From an uncultured Eubacteriales bacterium (GTDB lineage Bacteria > Bacillota > Clostridia > Peptostreptococcales > Anaerovoracaceae): a DNA stretch of 43,553 bases. The stretch is from positions 1 to 43,553 of the forward strand of contig CASEOD010000150.1 of NCBI GenBank assembly GCA_949289445.1, in the 5' to 3' direction. The notes beneath the pieces are model-generated. The model saw only the letters and a program-made list of their open reading frames with translations. It made no database searches and had not been told where the DNA came from. Below, one piece after another: positions 1 through 9,579 of the stretch (within the stretch, counting starts at the first letter, position 1; every line of letters begins with the position of its first letter). The position numbers and the translations under genes are program-made.

Positions 1-2
1 AA

Positions 3-389
3 ACCTATTATACAAACTGGTCGGGTCAGGCCTACAGACTTTACTCCTACGGCACTGTCAATGCTTCCGGAAACAGCATCATCACCGGAGTACAGAACAC
101 CACCATCAAGGCAAGTTCTGAACTGGGAAGCACCTATATCAGAGTCAACTGGGAAAAATCTCCGGGCTACAAGATGGACTGTTTTGAGATTTTCAGAACC
201 ACCAAGTCCGGTGAATACGATGACGAACCGTACTTCACCACAAAAGACGGCGATGCCGATTATTACAAAAATACCAAGGAACTGAAAAAAGGAGTCCGCT
301 ATTACTATAAAGTTCGTGGTGTCCGGGAAATTGACGGCATCACTTATTACAGCAAATGGTCAGGTCAGGCTTACAGGCTCTTTCAGTAG
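3..389 (+). CDS. Fn3-like repeat surface protein, C-terminal fragment (5' end outside window)
   Basis: The reading frame is open from the window edge to a stop at 387-389, giving 128 residues of the C-terminus; the first methionine in frame is internal at 174, so the true start lies upstream. Two fibronectin-type-III-like repeats are visible: the fragment opens with the end of one repeat (TNWSGQAYRLYS) and closes with an almost identical end of a second (SKWSGQAYRLFQ), about 110 residues later. The second repeat carries the typical VNWEKSPGY and YYYKVRGV strands. This type of repeat occurs in secreted or cell-wall proteins of Clostridia. No anchor or sorting signal follows the last repeat. 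The gene faces the two Fn3-like genes on the other strand, and a bidirectional hairpin separates them. Function is unknown; adhesion or glycan binding would be a guess. Confidence 0.75.
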   Translation, partial: TYYTNWSGQAYRLYSYGTVNASGNSIITGVQNTTIKASSELGSTYIRVNWEKSPGYKMDCFEIFRTTKSGEYDDEPYFTTKDGDADYYKNTKELKKGVRYYYKVRGVREIDGITYYSKWSGQAYRLFQ

Positions 390-495
390 ATAACGCGAAA
401 AGCTTTTCCGGTTCTTTGGGCAACAGCTCTTCTGACAGTTTTATCTGACAATCAGCCGTCTGCTGTTTTCCGGCAGTCTTGCGAGACAAATGAAA

Positions 496-542
496 GGCTC
501 TGCCCTAACGATGATTTTCGTTAAGGCAGAGCCTCTTTTTTT
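496..542. terminator. Bidirectional intrinsic terminator between convergent Fn3-like genes
   Basis: A 16-position stem (arms 496-511 and 518-533, one C/A mismatch, 6-nt loop) is followed on the plus strand by a run of T at 534-542. On the minus strand the other side is an A/T-rich stretch (488-495). It lies between the plus-strand stop at 389 and the minus-strand stop at 552, so it can serve both genes. Confidence 0.85.
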
Positions 543-551
543 AGCAGGATT

Positions 552-1322
552 TTATGCCGGATTCAGTTCCAGAACAGAATCTTCTCCGTTGTAACCGCAC
601 CTGAAATACCAGTCTTTTTCCGCATCTTTTAAGATTTCAAGTCCGTCCGGATTATACGTCCTGATATAAAAGGTCTCCCCGGCGGCAACAGTAACTGTTC
701 CTTCCTTCTGCCAGGTCACACCGTCCATGCTGAAACCGGTCAGCTCCAGCAATGCGGTTCTTTTTTCAACAGCCCGGCCGTTTCTCACAGACTGGCTGTA
801 AGTCATCTCTCCTCTGTCAAGACTCAGTTCCATATCATAGGAGTACTCATCCAATGTGAGCTTGAATACAGGCTCGCAGGTCATCTTTCCTTCCGTAAGG
901 TATTCAGTCTCCCTGACGCACGGATTATCGTGAAACGCCTGTTTTTTCTTCACAGTCGTATACTTTCCCTTGATCATTTTCCCTTTATACAACTTGTACG
1001 GCCTTGCCTTGTAATAATAAGTCTTTCCCGGTTCGACTCTGCTGTCTGTGAATTCCCCCCGGGACAGCCTGACCTTTCCAATCTGCTTATAAGTTCCGGA
1101 TGCCGAACTGCTGCGGTAGATCAGCACTCCATCGCCTTCACTTCTGAGCTGCCAGTGCAGATAGATGTTATCCTTGTCCGAACTGTATGCGGAAAACCCC
1201 TTCAGTGCAGACGGCGCTTTTACCTTCGCCGTGCTCTTTACGGAGCCAAAGGCGCTGCACGGCAGCAGTCCCAGCACCAGCAGCAGAGAGAGGATCAGTA
1301 TAAATCCCTGTTTCTTAAACAT
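552..1322 (-). CDS. Secreted Fn3-like domain protein
   Basis: 256 residues with a clear signal peptide: basic MFKKQ, a hydrophobic core of about 17 residues, then PCSAFG as a likely cleavage region. The mature part starts with one Fn3-like domain (about residues 35-125; LHWQL, VLIYRSSS and KTYYYKARPY strands). The C-terminal half contains a second, unnamed beta-rich domain (LELTGFSMDGVTW, then TVTVAAGETFYIR). The same C-terminal pattern appears in the next gene upstream (VILTAYSTDGIHY, then YVLEPGKSVYLKF), so the two are paralogues. Only 14 bases separate them, so they are probably co-transcribed. No LPXTG motif or transmembrane anchor is present, so the protein is likely released or held non-covalently. 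No enzymatic motif is visible; function unknown. Confidence 0.8.
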   Translation of the reverse strand: MFKKQGFILILSLLLVLGLLPCSAFGSVKSTAKVKAPSALKGFSAYSSDKDNIYLHWQLRSEGDGVLIYRSSSASGTYKQIGKVRLSRGEFTDSRVEPGKTYYYKARPYKLYKGKMIKGKYTTVKKKQAFHDNPCVRETEYLTEGKMTCEPVFKLTLDEYSYDMELSLDRGEMTYSQSVRNGRAVEKRTALLELTGFSMDGVTWQKEGTVTVAAGETFYIRTYNPDGLEILKDAEKDWYFRCGYNGEDSVLELNPA

Positions 1323-1336
1323 TATCCATTCCCCCT

Positions 1337-2464
1337 TTAATAATCGTAAGAATAGGAACCGGGCATATTCTTCTCAAGTCTCAGACAGCCTGAATCAACC
1401 CGTTTCCCTCCATTCCGGTAACTGATATCCAGACTGATTCTGCAGTCCTTATAGTAAGTGACCTTGTCTGCCGACCGGAATTTCAGATAGACCGACTTTC
1501 CCGGCTCCAGAACGTAAGTGTCCTCCATGTCCATATAATGAATACCATCGGTGGAATAGGCGGTCAGAATTACCGGCGTACTGCTTTCCCAGGTGGAGAA
1601 GGCGGTCTTCTTTTCACCGCGGTAGGTGTAGTCGAAAGGCTCTCCCTCTTTACTGCCGTTTCTGTAAATCACAGCCGGAAAATTATGTTTCTCCGAAGTC
1701 AGTCTATAGATAAAGGTATCTCTTTTCCCCTCTTCCGGAAAATTCAGATCCAGAACAGATATCTGCAGAAACGGATTGAACACCTCCGCTTTTACCACAT
1801 CGCTGACGCGAGAGTAAGTCTTTCCGCCAATCTCCCTGACAGCCTTCACTCTGTAATACCAGCACTGACCGAAGCTGACCTCTTCATCAAGAATACTGCA
1901 TTCCGCCTCTGTATACTCCCCGATCTCCGTAAACGGTCCGTCTGGATCTGCAGAGCGATAGAAGATCAGTCTGTCCGCAAAGCTGCTGTGCCCGTATACC
2001 AGAACAGATTCCAGAGAATCAGGCTCTGCCCCTGCATCGGGCTTCATCACTCCTGCAGCCATCTTTACAGAAGCTGTCTGGCTGTAGACTTTTTTCCCGT
2101 TTTTATACCGGTATGCAAAGACCTCGTAGCGATAGAAACTGTCCTTTGCACAGTTTTTATCTGTAAAGGAGGTGGTCTTACCGCCGGTTATGGTTTTTAT
2201 CTTTTTGTACGTTCCGGCCTTCAACTCACCCTTGCTGCGATAGATTACATAACCTGCGGCGCTTTTCACCCTTTTCCAGGAAAGCCGGATGGATGTCCTT
2301 CCGGTCGCTTTTGCCGTCACCTTTGGAGCCGACAAAACCGTATCAGGTCCGCTGCCCGGCTTTACCTCTCCGTAAAAATACGATGCTCCAAAACCTGCGG
2401 AAACAGCTGATAAAACCATTGCTGCCGCCAGTAATGTCACAATGACTGCCCGTTTCTTCTTCAA
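1337..2464 (-). CDS. Secreted protein with two Fn3-like repeats
   Basis: The frame stays open upstream to a TTG at 2485, but I chose the TTG at 2464: an AAGGGGAG ribosome binding site (2480-2473) lies 8 bases before it, and the resulting N-terminus MKKKRAVIVTLLAAAM is a classic signal peptide. That gives 375 residues. Two Fn3-like repeats follow (first with RLSWKRVKSAAGYVIYRS, second with WYYRVKAVREIGGKTYSRVS), then a C-terminal beta domain shared with the downstream paralogue. It is the first gene of a two-gene unit. A promoter at 2738-2710 and a terminator-like hairpin at 2608-2558 precede it, leaving a leader of more than 200 bases. The role is unknown; secretion is well supported, binding function is inferred only from Fn3 architecture. 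Confidence 0.75.
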   Translation of the reverse strand: MKKKRAVIVTLLAAAMVLSAVSAGFGASYFYGEVKPGSGPDTVLSAPKVTAKATGRTSIRLSWKRVKSAAGYVIYRSKGELKAGTYKKIKTITGGKTTSFTDKNCAKDSFYRYEVFAYRYKNGKKVYSQTASVKMAAGVMKPDAGAEPDSLESVLVYGHSSFADRLIFYRSADPDGPFTEIGEYTEAECSILDEEVSFGQCWYYRVKAVREIGGKTYSRVSDVVKAEVFNPFLQISVLDLNFPEEGKRDTFIYRLTSEKHNFPAVIYRNGSKEGEPFDYTYRGEKKTAFSTWESSTPVILTAYSTDGIHYMDMEDTYVLEPGKSVYLKFRSADKVTYYKDCRISLDISYRNGGKRVDSGCLRLEKNMPGSYSYDY

Positions 2465-2557
2465 ATTCAACACTCCCCTTCCCAATGTTCCTCTTTTACG
2501 TTTTCTTGTGCCAGATTACCTGTCTTGCCTTTGTCTTACAAACTGTTCTCTCTTCCG

Positions 2558-2608
2558 AAAAAAACACACGCTATGAAAAACAGTGTTTCACTGCTTCTCA
2601 CAGCGTGT
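2558..2608 (-). terminator. Terminator-like hairpin in the leader of the Fn3 gene pair
   Basis: On the minus strand a 10-position stem (2608-2599 with 2575-2566, one mismatch) encloses a smaller CAGTG/CACTG hairpin and is followed by GTTTTTTT (2565-2558). It lies between the stop of the acyl-CoA ligase (2754) and the Fn3 gene start (2464), downstream of the candidate promoter at 2738-2710. It may end ligase transcription, or act as a leader attenuator for the Fn3 genes. Confidence 0.65.
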
Positions 2609-2709
2609 TCCTATACGTCGATGAAAACTCGTTTTGTTTCCTGCAAAGATACGTCTCAACATGGTAACTTTCCTCAAAAACAATCTTTCTATAAACTTGT
2701 TTTTAAATC

Positions 2710-2738
2710 ATTATACCATCTTAGACATCGAAACTCAA
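2710..2738 (-). promoter_or_regulatory. Sigma-A-type promoter upstream of the Fn3 gene pair
   Basis: On the minus strand TTGAGT (2738-2733), a 17-base spacer and TATAAT (2715-2710). It sits just after the acyl-CoA ligase stop codon and would give the Fn3 mRNA a leader of about 240 bases. Confidence 0.55.
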
Positions 2739-2753
2739 TTCATTTAATCATCT

Positions 2754-4463
2754 TTAAGCTTCTTTTCGGGCCATTTCTTCTTCCAGTTCTCTGTAGGCGA
2801 CTTTTCCCACCAGCGTCTTCGGCAAAGAATCTCTGATTTCCAGTCTCTTCGGCAGAGCATATTTCGCCACGTTCTTTTCCAGATGCTTCATTATAGAGGC
2901 CTTTGTCTCTTCATTAGGCAAATATCCGGGTTTCAGTACGACAAAAGCGATAACCTTCTGGATTTTCAGAGGGTCCGGCACTCCGATTACACAACTCATA
3001 TGTACTGCTTCATGTGCGTCAAGCACATTTTCAATCTGAGACGGATAAACATTGTATCCGCTGGTAACGATCATTCTCTTGATTCTCTGGCGGAAATATA
3101 CGAATCCGTCATCATCCATCATGCCCAGATCTCCCGTATGCAGCCAGGTGAGCCCGTCATCATGAACCTTCAGGGTATCAGCAGTCTCCTCAGGCTGATT
3201 GATGTACTTCATCATCACCGTAGGCCCGGAAAGACAGATCTCGCCTTCTTCTCCGTAAGGCACCTCTTCCGTGGTTCCCACTTTGACAATTTTGTAGTAA
3301 GTGTCAGGAAACGGAAGTCCGATGCTTCCCTCTTTCTCCATATGTACCGGTGTCAGACAGCTTGCTGTCACGCATTCTGTCGTGCCGTAACCTTCGCGGA
3401 CAACAATGTGCGCACCGTGAGATTTGAGAAATGCGTCGAAACGTTTTTTCAGTTCGATGGACAGCGAGTCACCTCCGCTGAATACTCCTTTCAGGCATGA
3501 CAGATTCACCTTATCCAGACTTGGCAGACGCAGCAGAGCCTCATAAAGGGTCGGTACTCCGGCAATAAAATTCGGGCGATGCTTTTTCAGGAGTTTGGCA
3601 TAGCTTTCAGGGGTGAATCTCGGAATCAGGATACATCTTCCTCCGTTTGCCACCATGGAATGAATGCTGACACCCAGACCGAAGCCGTGGAACATAGGCA
3701 TAACAGCCAGCATTTTGTCTCCCGGCTTGAACATCATATTCGTCGCAATGATCTGGGCGGCAAGAGCATTAAAATTCAGATTGGAAAGGAGAATTCCCTT
3801 CATGGTTCCGGTGGTGCCTCCGCTGTACAGAATAACGGCAGGATCTTTACTTTCCCGTTTTACGCGATATTCTGCTTTATAGGATTTTCCGTTTTTGATG
3901 AAATTGTTCCACCAGATAAGAACGGCGTCTTTGGGTACCTTCTTCACCTTTCTTCCTTCCACCAGATAGTAACCTTTTTTCTTGATAGGACTGAGCACAT
4001 CCTTGACACTGGTGATGATCAGACTGCGAAGAGGCACATTCTGCCTGATGTTTTCAAATTTTCCATACATCTGATCCAGTGCAAGGCACACTGCGCTGCC
4101 CGACTCCCTGATGGTGAATTCTATCTCCTTTTCACTGGAAAGAGGATGCACCATATTGGCAATGGCCCCTACAAGATTCACCGCATAGAACATGACCATG
4201 GTCTGCGGCGCATTAGGCATACAGATAGTGACCGCCTCTCCCTCTTTCACGCCGATCGCCTTCAGCGCTCTGGCGCAGTCATTGATCTCTCTGATAAACA
4301 TCTTATAGGTAGTTCTGCTTCCCATAAAATCATAAGCAATATAGTCGGGATACTTCTCCGCAATAGATGCCACTGCTTCATACATAGAACCCTGTCTGTA
4401 TTCCAGATGGGCAGGCACGCCGCCCAGATTCTTAATCCAGGGTGTTTTAACCTCTGTTGTCAT
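2754..4463 (-). CDS. AMP-forming long-chain acyl-CoA ligase (FadD-like)
   Basis: 569 residues, ANL superfamily. The family activates a carboxylic acid with ATP to an acyl-adenylate and transfers it to CoA. Seen: nucleotide-binding loop YSGGTTGTMKG (213-223), YGTTE (359-363), TGD (443-445), hinge region around FRQRIKRMIVTSG (457-469) and the C-terminal catalytic lysine region LPKTLVGKVAYREL (Lys554). In the first loop Met replaces the usual Pro. A segment of about 40 residues (150-192) with aromatic and basic residues is an insertion relative to short family members. The start ATG has an AAAGGAGG site 9 bases upstream and overlaps the end of the upstream acyltransferase gene by 17 bases, so the two are translated together. 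The natural acid substrate cannot be read from the sequence. Confidence 0.85.
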   Translation of the reverse strand: MTTEVKTPWIKNLGGVPAHLEYRQGSMYEAVASIAEKYPDYIAYDFMGSRTTYKMFIREINDCARALKAIGVKEGEAVTICMPNAPQTMVMFYAVNLVGAIANMVHPLSSEKEIEFTIRESGSAVCLALDQMYGKFENIRQNVPLRSLIITSVKDVLSPIKKKGYYLVEGRKVKKVPKDAVLIWWNNFIKNGKSYKAEYRVKRESKDPAVILYSGGTTGTMKGILLSNLNFNALAAQIIATNMMFKPGDKMLAVMPMFHGFGLGVSIHSMVANGGRCILIPRFTPESYAKLLKKHRPNFIAGVPTLYEALLRLPSLDKVNLSCLKGVFSGGDSLSIELKKRFDAFLKSHGAHIVVREGYGTTECVTASCLTPVHMEKEGSIGLPFPDTYYKIVKVGTTEEVPYGEEGEICLSGPTVMMKYINQPEETADTLKVHDDGLTWLHTGDLGMMDDDGFVYFRQRIKRMIVTSGYNVYPSQIENVLDAHEAVHMSCVIGVPDPLKIQKVIAFVVLKPGYLPNEETKASIMKHLEKNVAKYALPKRLEIRDSLPKTLVGKVAYRELEEEMARKEA

Positions 4464-5322
4464 AATCCACTTCCTCCTTTGCCGGAGTTTCTAAAAGCTC
4501 CGGATTCTGCATCAGATATTTGAATAGTTTTACAGTCTTTGAATAATAGTAACCGTCAGCGATTCGTTCGTCCAGGGTCAGGCCTATGTCGAGAACCTCT
4601 CTGCCGTCCACTGTTTTCTTTTCTCCGAGAATCACGAAAATAGAATTGGTACCCCAGTTGGAAAGATGGTGGTATCCCGATCTCAGTCCTATGGAACCGA
4701 GGTTGGTCAGAAATACGGTTGCATAGTTTGGATCTTCCCTGATGAGAAAGTCAGGCACTTTTCCATAATAGTCAAGCTTATGAAGAAGCCACATGACAAA
4801 CCGCAAAACCGGTCTTGGCAGTCTCATCAGCATGTCCATCTGGTCTGTGGTGTTGTCGGTCTCTGCTGTCTCGGGCGCCGGGCCTCTGTAGCGGTCTATA
4901 ATATCGTAAACTTTGTCTCTTACTGTTTCAATGGTTGCGTCTTCGTCAAAAGACAGATAGGCCAGAGCCTCTCCTCCGTCATCCGAAAACTCCTTTTTCA
5001 CCACAAACGCCGCCGTCAGTTCATCTCTCTGATAAATTCTTCCTCCCTTGACAAAACGATTCATCTTGGGCCTCAGAGTAATGGTTTTGACCAGGGCTGC
5101 CACAATAAGCTGAAAAAGCTTATATTTCATCTCTGGATTTTCTGCATTTTTTTCATTTATGTATTCATTCACTCTGGTCAGATCAATCCGTTCGCAGATA
5201 TATGCTTCATTATCAGCCCGGTTCGGATAGATATACGGCATAATTCCGTGCAGAGAGTCCAGTTCCCGAAGCCATCTGGCATCTTTGCGATCTCCCCGTC
5301 TTTTCTTGTAATCTTTTCCCAT
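4447..5322 (-). CDS. 2-oxoacid dehydrogenase E2-type acyltransferase domain protein, catalytic His replaced
   Basis: 291 residues that match only the catalytic domain of dihydrolipoyl acyltransferases (chloramphenicol acetyltransferase fold). There is no lipoyl domain and no E1/E3-binding domain. Seen: FLTNLGSIG (204-212), typical of the E2 core, and near the C-terminus DERIADG (251-257), which aligns with the family's DHRxxDG. The Asp and Gly are kept but the catalytic His is Glu252. The protein is therefore either inactive as a classic acyltransferase or uses a different chemistry. It is the first gene of a pair with the acyl-CoA ligase and has its own promoter (5386-5358). I infer that it handles or binds the acyl-CoA made by the ligase, or acts as a scaffold; this is unproven. 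Confidence 0.75.
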   Translation of the reverse strand: MGKDYKKRRGDRKDARWLRELDSLHGIMPYIYPNRADNEAYICERIDLTRVNEYINEKNAENPEMKYKLFQLIVAALVKTITLRPKMNRFVKGGRIYQRDELTAAFVVKKEFSDDGGEALAYLSFDEDATIETVRDKVYDIIDRYRGPAPETAETDNTTDQMDMLMRLPRPVLRFVMWLLHKLDYYGKVPDFLIREDPNYATVFLTNLGSIGLRSGYHHLSNWGTNSIFVILGEKKTVDGREVLDIGLTLDERIADGYYYSKTVKLFKYLMQNPELLETPAKEEVDYDNRG

Positions 5323-5357
5323 ATTCGAACCTCTCTTCTAAATTTACTCGACATTTT

Positions 5358-5386
5358 ATTTTACTTTTTTTACAGACAAAAGTCAA
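5358..5386 (-). promoter_or_regulatory. Promoter of the acyltransferase/acyl-CoA ligase pair
   Basis: On the minus strand TTGACT (5386-5381), 17 bases, TAAAAT (5363-5358), about 35 bases before the acyltransferase start at 5322. Confidence 0.65.
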
Positions 5387-5431
5387 ATGCAACTTAATGA
5401 CTGAATATTGATCTCTGTCCGATTCCAAGTA

Positions 5432-5462
5432 AAGGCCGATCCAGCTAATCCGGATCGGCCTT
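5432..5462 (-). terminator. Hairpin after ppdK
   Basis: A perfect 11-bp stem (arms 5462-5452 and 5442-5432) with a 9-nt loop lies 22 bases after the ppdK stop. The following minus-strand sequence is TTTACTTGG (counting the last two stem bases), a weak U-tract, so termination may be partial. Confidence 0.6.
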
Positions 5463-5483
5463 GGGCTGATCTGCATCTGCAGT

Positions 5484-8108
5484 CTATTTCTTGTTTGCAA
5501 TGGCCGCCTGCGCTGCCGCAATTCTTGCCACAGGCACGCGGAACGGTGAACAGGACACATAGTTCAGTCCGATCCGATGGCAGAAGTCGATACTTCTCGG
5601 ATCTCCGCCGTGCTCTCCGCAGATTCCCAGTTTGATATTCGGTCTGGTCTGTCTGCCCAGTTTTACGGCATTTTCCATCAGCTTTCCGACACCTTCCTGA
5701 TCCAGTGTCTGGAACGGATCATCTTCCAGTATCCCTTTCTCTACATATTCTTTAATCAGTTTCCCCGTATCATCTCTGGAGAAACCGAAAGTCATCTGTG
5801 TCAGGTCATTGGTTCCAAAGGAGAAGAACTCTGCCTCCTCCGCAACCTGATCCGCTGTCAGCGCTGCTCTTGGCACTTCGATCATGGTTCCGATGAGGTA
5901 ATTGATGGAAGAACCATAGGCAGCTTTGCATTTTTCTGCGGTTTCTACAACAATATTCTTCACATAGAGCATCTCTTTTCTGCTGCCTACCAGAGGAATC
6001 ATAATTTCAGGCGTAATTTCCACATCTTTCTCCTGCATTACTTCAATTGCAGCTTCCATAATGGCTTTTGTCTGCATCTCGGCAATTTCAGGATAGGTTA
6101 CTGCCAGTCTGCAGCCTCTGTGTCCCAGCATCGGATTAAACTCATGAAGTTCCGAACCAATCTGATTGAGTCTTTCCACAGAAATTCCGGAATGTTCGGC
6201 CAGTTCTACGGTTTCTTCCTCTGTCTGCGGCAGGAATTCATGAAGCGGTGGATCCAGCAGTCTGATGGTCACAGGCTTATCCTCCATCACTTCATACATA
6301 GCTTTGAAATCAGATTTCTGGAACGGCAGCAGTTTGTCCAGCGCAGTTCTTCTTTCTTCCTCAGTTTCCGACATAATCATCTGTCTGATGGCAGGAATTC
6401 TCTCTTCCTCAAAGAACATATGCTCTGTTCGGCACAGACCGATTCCCTCTGCGCCGAATTCTACAGCCTGTCTGGCATCACGAGGATTGTCCGCATTGGT
6501 TCTGACTTTCAGAGTCCTGATTTCATCTGCCCAGGACATGATTGTTCCGAAATCACCTGAAAACTCCGGCGCTACGGTTTTAATCTGTCCGTTATAGACC
6601 GCTCCAGTAGTACCGTTGAGAGAAATGTATTCACCTTCTGTAAATGTCCTGTTATCTACTGTCAGTGTTTTCTCGCTTTCATCTACCTGAATGGAAGAGC
6701 ATCCTGCTACGCAGCATTTCCCCATGCCTCTTGCCACAACAGCGGCATGAGAAGTCATTCCTCCTCTTGCAGTCAGAATGCCTTCTGCAGCGACCATGCC
6801 CGCCAGATCCTCCGGCGAAGTTTCCTGTCTCACCAGAATGGTCTTTTCTCCGTTGGCAGCGGCAGCAGCGGCATCTTGCGCAGTGAAGTAAATCTTTCCG
6901 GTTGCCGCTCCCGGCGATGCCGGAAGTCCCTTGGCAAGAGTTTCCGCATCAGCTTCGGCTTCCTGATCGAAATTCGGGTGAAGCAGCTGATCAATCTGGG
7001 CAGGATCGATTCTTGAAACTGCTTCTGCTTTGGAAATCAGGCCTTCGTTTACCATGTCAACGGCAACCTTTACCGCAGATACCGCAGTTCTCTTTGCCGC
7101 TCTGGTCTGGAGCATGTAAAGCTTACCTCTCTCTACCGTAAACTCCATGTCCTGCATATCCTTATAGTGCTTCTCAAGTACATCAGCAATTCTTGAAAAA
7201 TCTTTATATACTTCCGGGAAGGCTTCAGCCATTTCACTGATCGGTTTTGGCGTTCTGATTCCCGCAACCACATCTTCTCCCTGCGCATTAACCAGAAATT
7301 CACCGTACAGCCTGTTTTCACCGTTGGCAGGATCTCTGGTAAAGGCTACACCGGTACCTGACGTATCTCCCATATTGCCAAATACCATGGACTGGACGTT
7401 GACCGCTGTTCCCAGCTTATCTGAGATATTGTTCAGTTTCCTGTAAAGGATGGCTCTTTCGTTATTCCAGGAACGGAATACCGCAGAGATGGCTTCCATC
7501 AGCTGTTGCTCCGGCTCCTGCGGGAATTCTCTCCCCATCTCTTCTTTTACCAGAGCCTTATAACCCTCAATGATAACCTTCAGATCCTCTGTGGTAAGAT
7601 CCACATCAAATTCGGCTCCGGCTTTTTCCTTCTGTCCATCGAAAATCGCATCGAACTTGGACTTTGAGATTTCCATGACCACATCGCCGAACATCTGAAT
7701 AAATCTCCTGTAGCTGTCATAGGCAAATCTCGGATTTTCCGTAAGCTCCGCCATGCTGACAACCGTATCGTCATTTAAACCCAGATTCAAAATGGTGTCC
7801 ATCATGCCCGGCATGGAAAATACAGAGCCTGAACGAACAGATACCAGCAGAGGATTCTCTCTGTCTCCGAATCTTTTCCCGGTTACATTTTCCAGTTCCT
7901 CCATTTTCGCATGAATCTCATCAATGATGGCAGGATCAATCGTCTTTCCCTCTTCATAATACTTATTGCATGCTTCTGTGGTTACTGTAAATCCAAAAGG
8001 CACAGGCAGCCCGATTTTGGTCATTTCTGCCAGATTCGCACCTTTGCCGCCCAGCAGACTTCTCATATCCTTTGAACCTTCGTTAAATGAGTAAACAAAT
8101 TTCTCCAT
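5484..8108 (-). CDS. ppdK: Pyruvate, phosphate dikinase
   Basis: 874 residues, the standard length of bacterial PPDK. It interconverts pyruvate, ATP and phosphate with phosphoenolpyruvate, AMP and pyrophosphate in the cytoplasm, and in anaerobes it often works in the glycolytic direction using pyrophosphate. Seen in order: N-terminal ATP-grasp nucleotide domain (starts MEKFVYSFNEGSKDMRSLLG, with KGANLAEM), the central phospho-histidine domain with GGMTSHAAVVARGMGKCCV (catalytic His near residue 455), and the C-terminal PEP-binding barrel with GTNDLTQMTFGFSRDD and CGEHGGDP. It is the last gene of a long unit, 25 bases after glycyl-tRNA synthetase, and a hairpin follows. The PPDK regulatory protein (DUF299 kinase/phosphorylase) that is often adjacent is not found in the window. 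Confidence 0.97.
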   Translation of the reverse strand: MEKFVYSFNEGSKDMRSLLGGKGANLAEMTKIGLPVPFGFTVTTEACNKYYEEGKTIDPAIIDEIHAKMEELENVTGKRFGDRENPLLVSVRSGSVFSMPGMMDTILNLGLNDDTVVSMAELTENPRFAYDSYRRFIQMFGDVVMEISKSKFDAIFDGQKEKAGAEFDVDLTTEDLKVIIEGYKALVKEEMGREFPQEPEQQLMEAISAVFRSWNNERAILYRKLNNISDKLGTAVNVQSMVFGNMGDTSGTGVAFTRDPANGENRLYGEFLVNAQGEDVVAGIRTPKPISEMAEAFPEVYKDFSRIADVLEKHYKDMQDMEFTVERGKLYMLQTRAAKRTAVSAVKVAVDMVNEGLISKAEAVSRIDPAQIDQLLHPNFDQEAEADAETLAKGLPASPGAATGKIYFTAQDAAAAAANGEKTILVRQETSPEDLAGMVAAEGILTARGGMTSHAAVVARGMGKCCVAGCSSIQVDESEKTLTVDNRTFTEGEYISLNGTTGAVYNGQIKTVAPEFSGDFGTIMSWADEIRTLKVRTNADNPRDARQAVEFGAEGIGLCRTEHMFFEEERIPAIRQMIMSETEEERRTALDKLLPFQKSDFKAMYEVMEDKPVTIRLLDPPLHEFLPQTEEETVELAEHSGISVERLNQIGSELHEFNPMLGHRGCRLAVTYPEIAEMQTKAIMEAAIEVMQEKDVEITPEIMIPLVGSRKEMLYVKNIVVETAEKCKAAYGSSINYLIGTMIEVPRAALTADQVAEEAEFFSFGTNDLTQMTFGFSRDDTGKLIKEYVEKGILEDDPFQTLDQEGVGKLMENAVKLGRQTRPNIKLGICGEHGGDPRSIDFCHRIGLNYVSCSPFRVPVARIAAAQAAIANKK

Positions 8109-8133
8109 ATCAGTATCTCCTTATCAGTCCCGT

Positions 8134-9537
<1,404 letters not shown>

Positions 9538-9579
9538 TGGTTAATATCCTGACCTTTCCAAATATAGTTTTATCTTGTG

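Noticed and set aside
61-285. 74-codon plus-strand frame in the first 300 bases
   Set aside because: It is out of frame with the Fn3-like C-terminal fragment, which has clear repeat structure; this is a shadow.
9538-9579. T-box upstream of glycyl-tRNA synthetase
   Set aside because: Only 42 bases separate it from the preceding gene, too short for a T-box leader.
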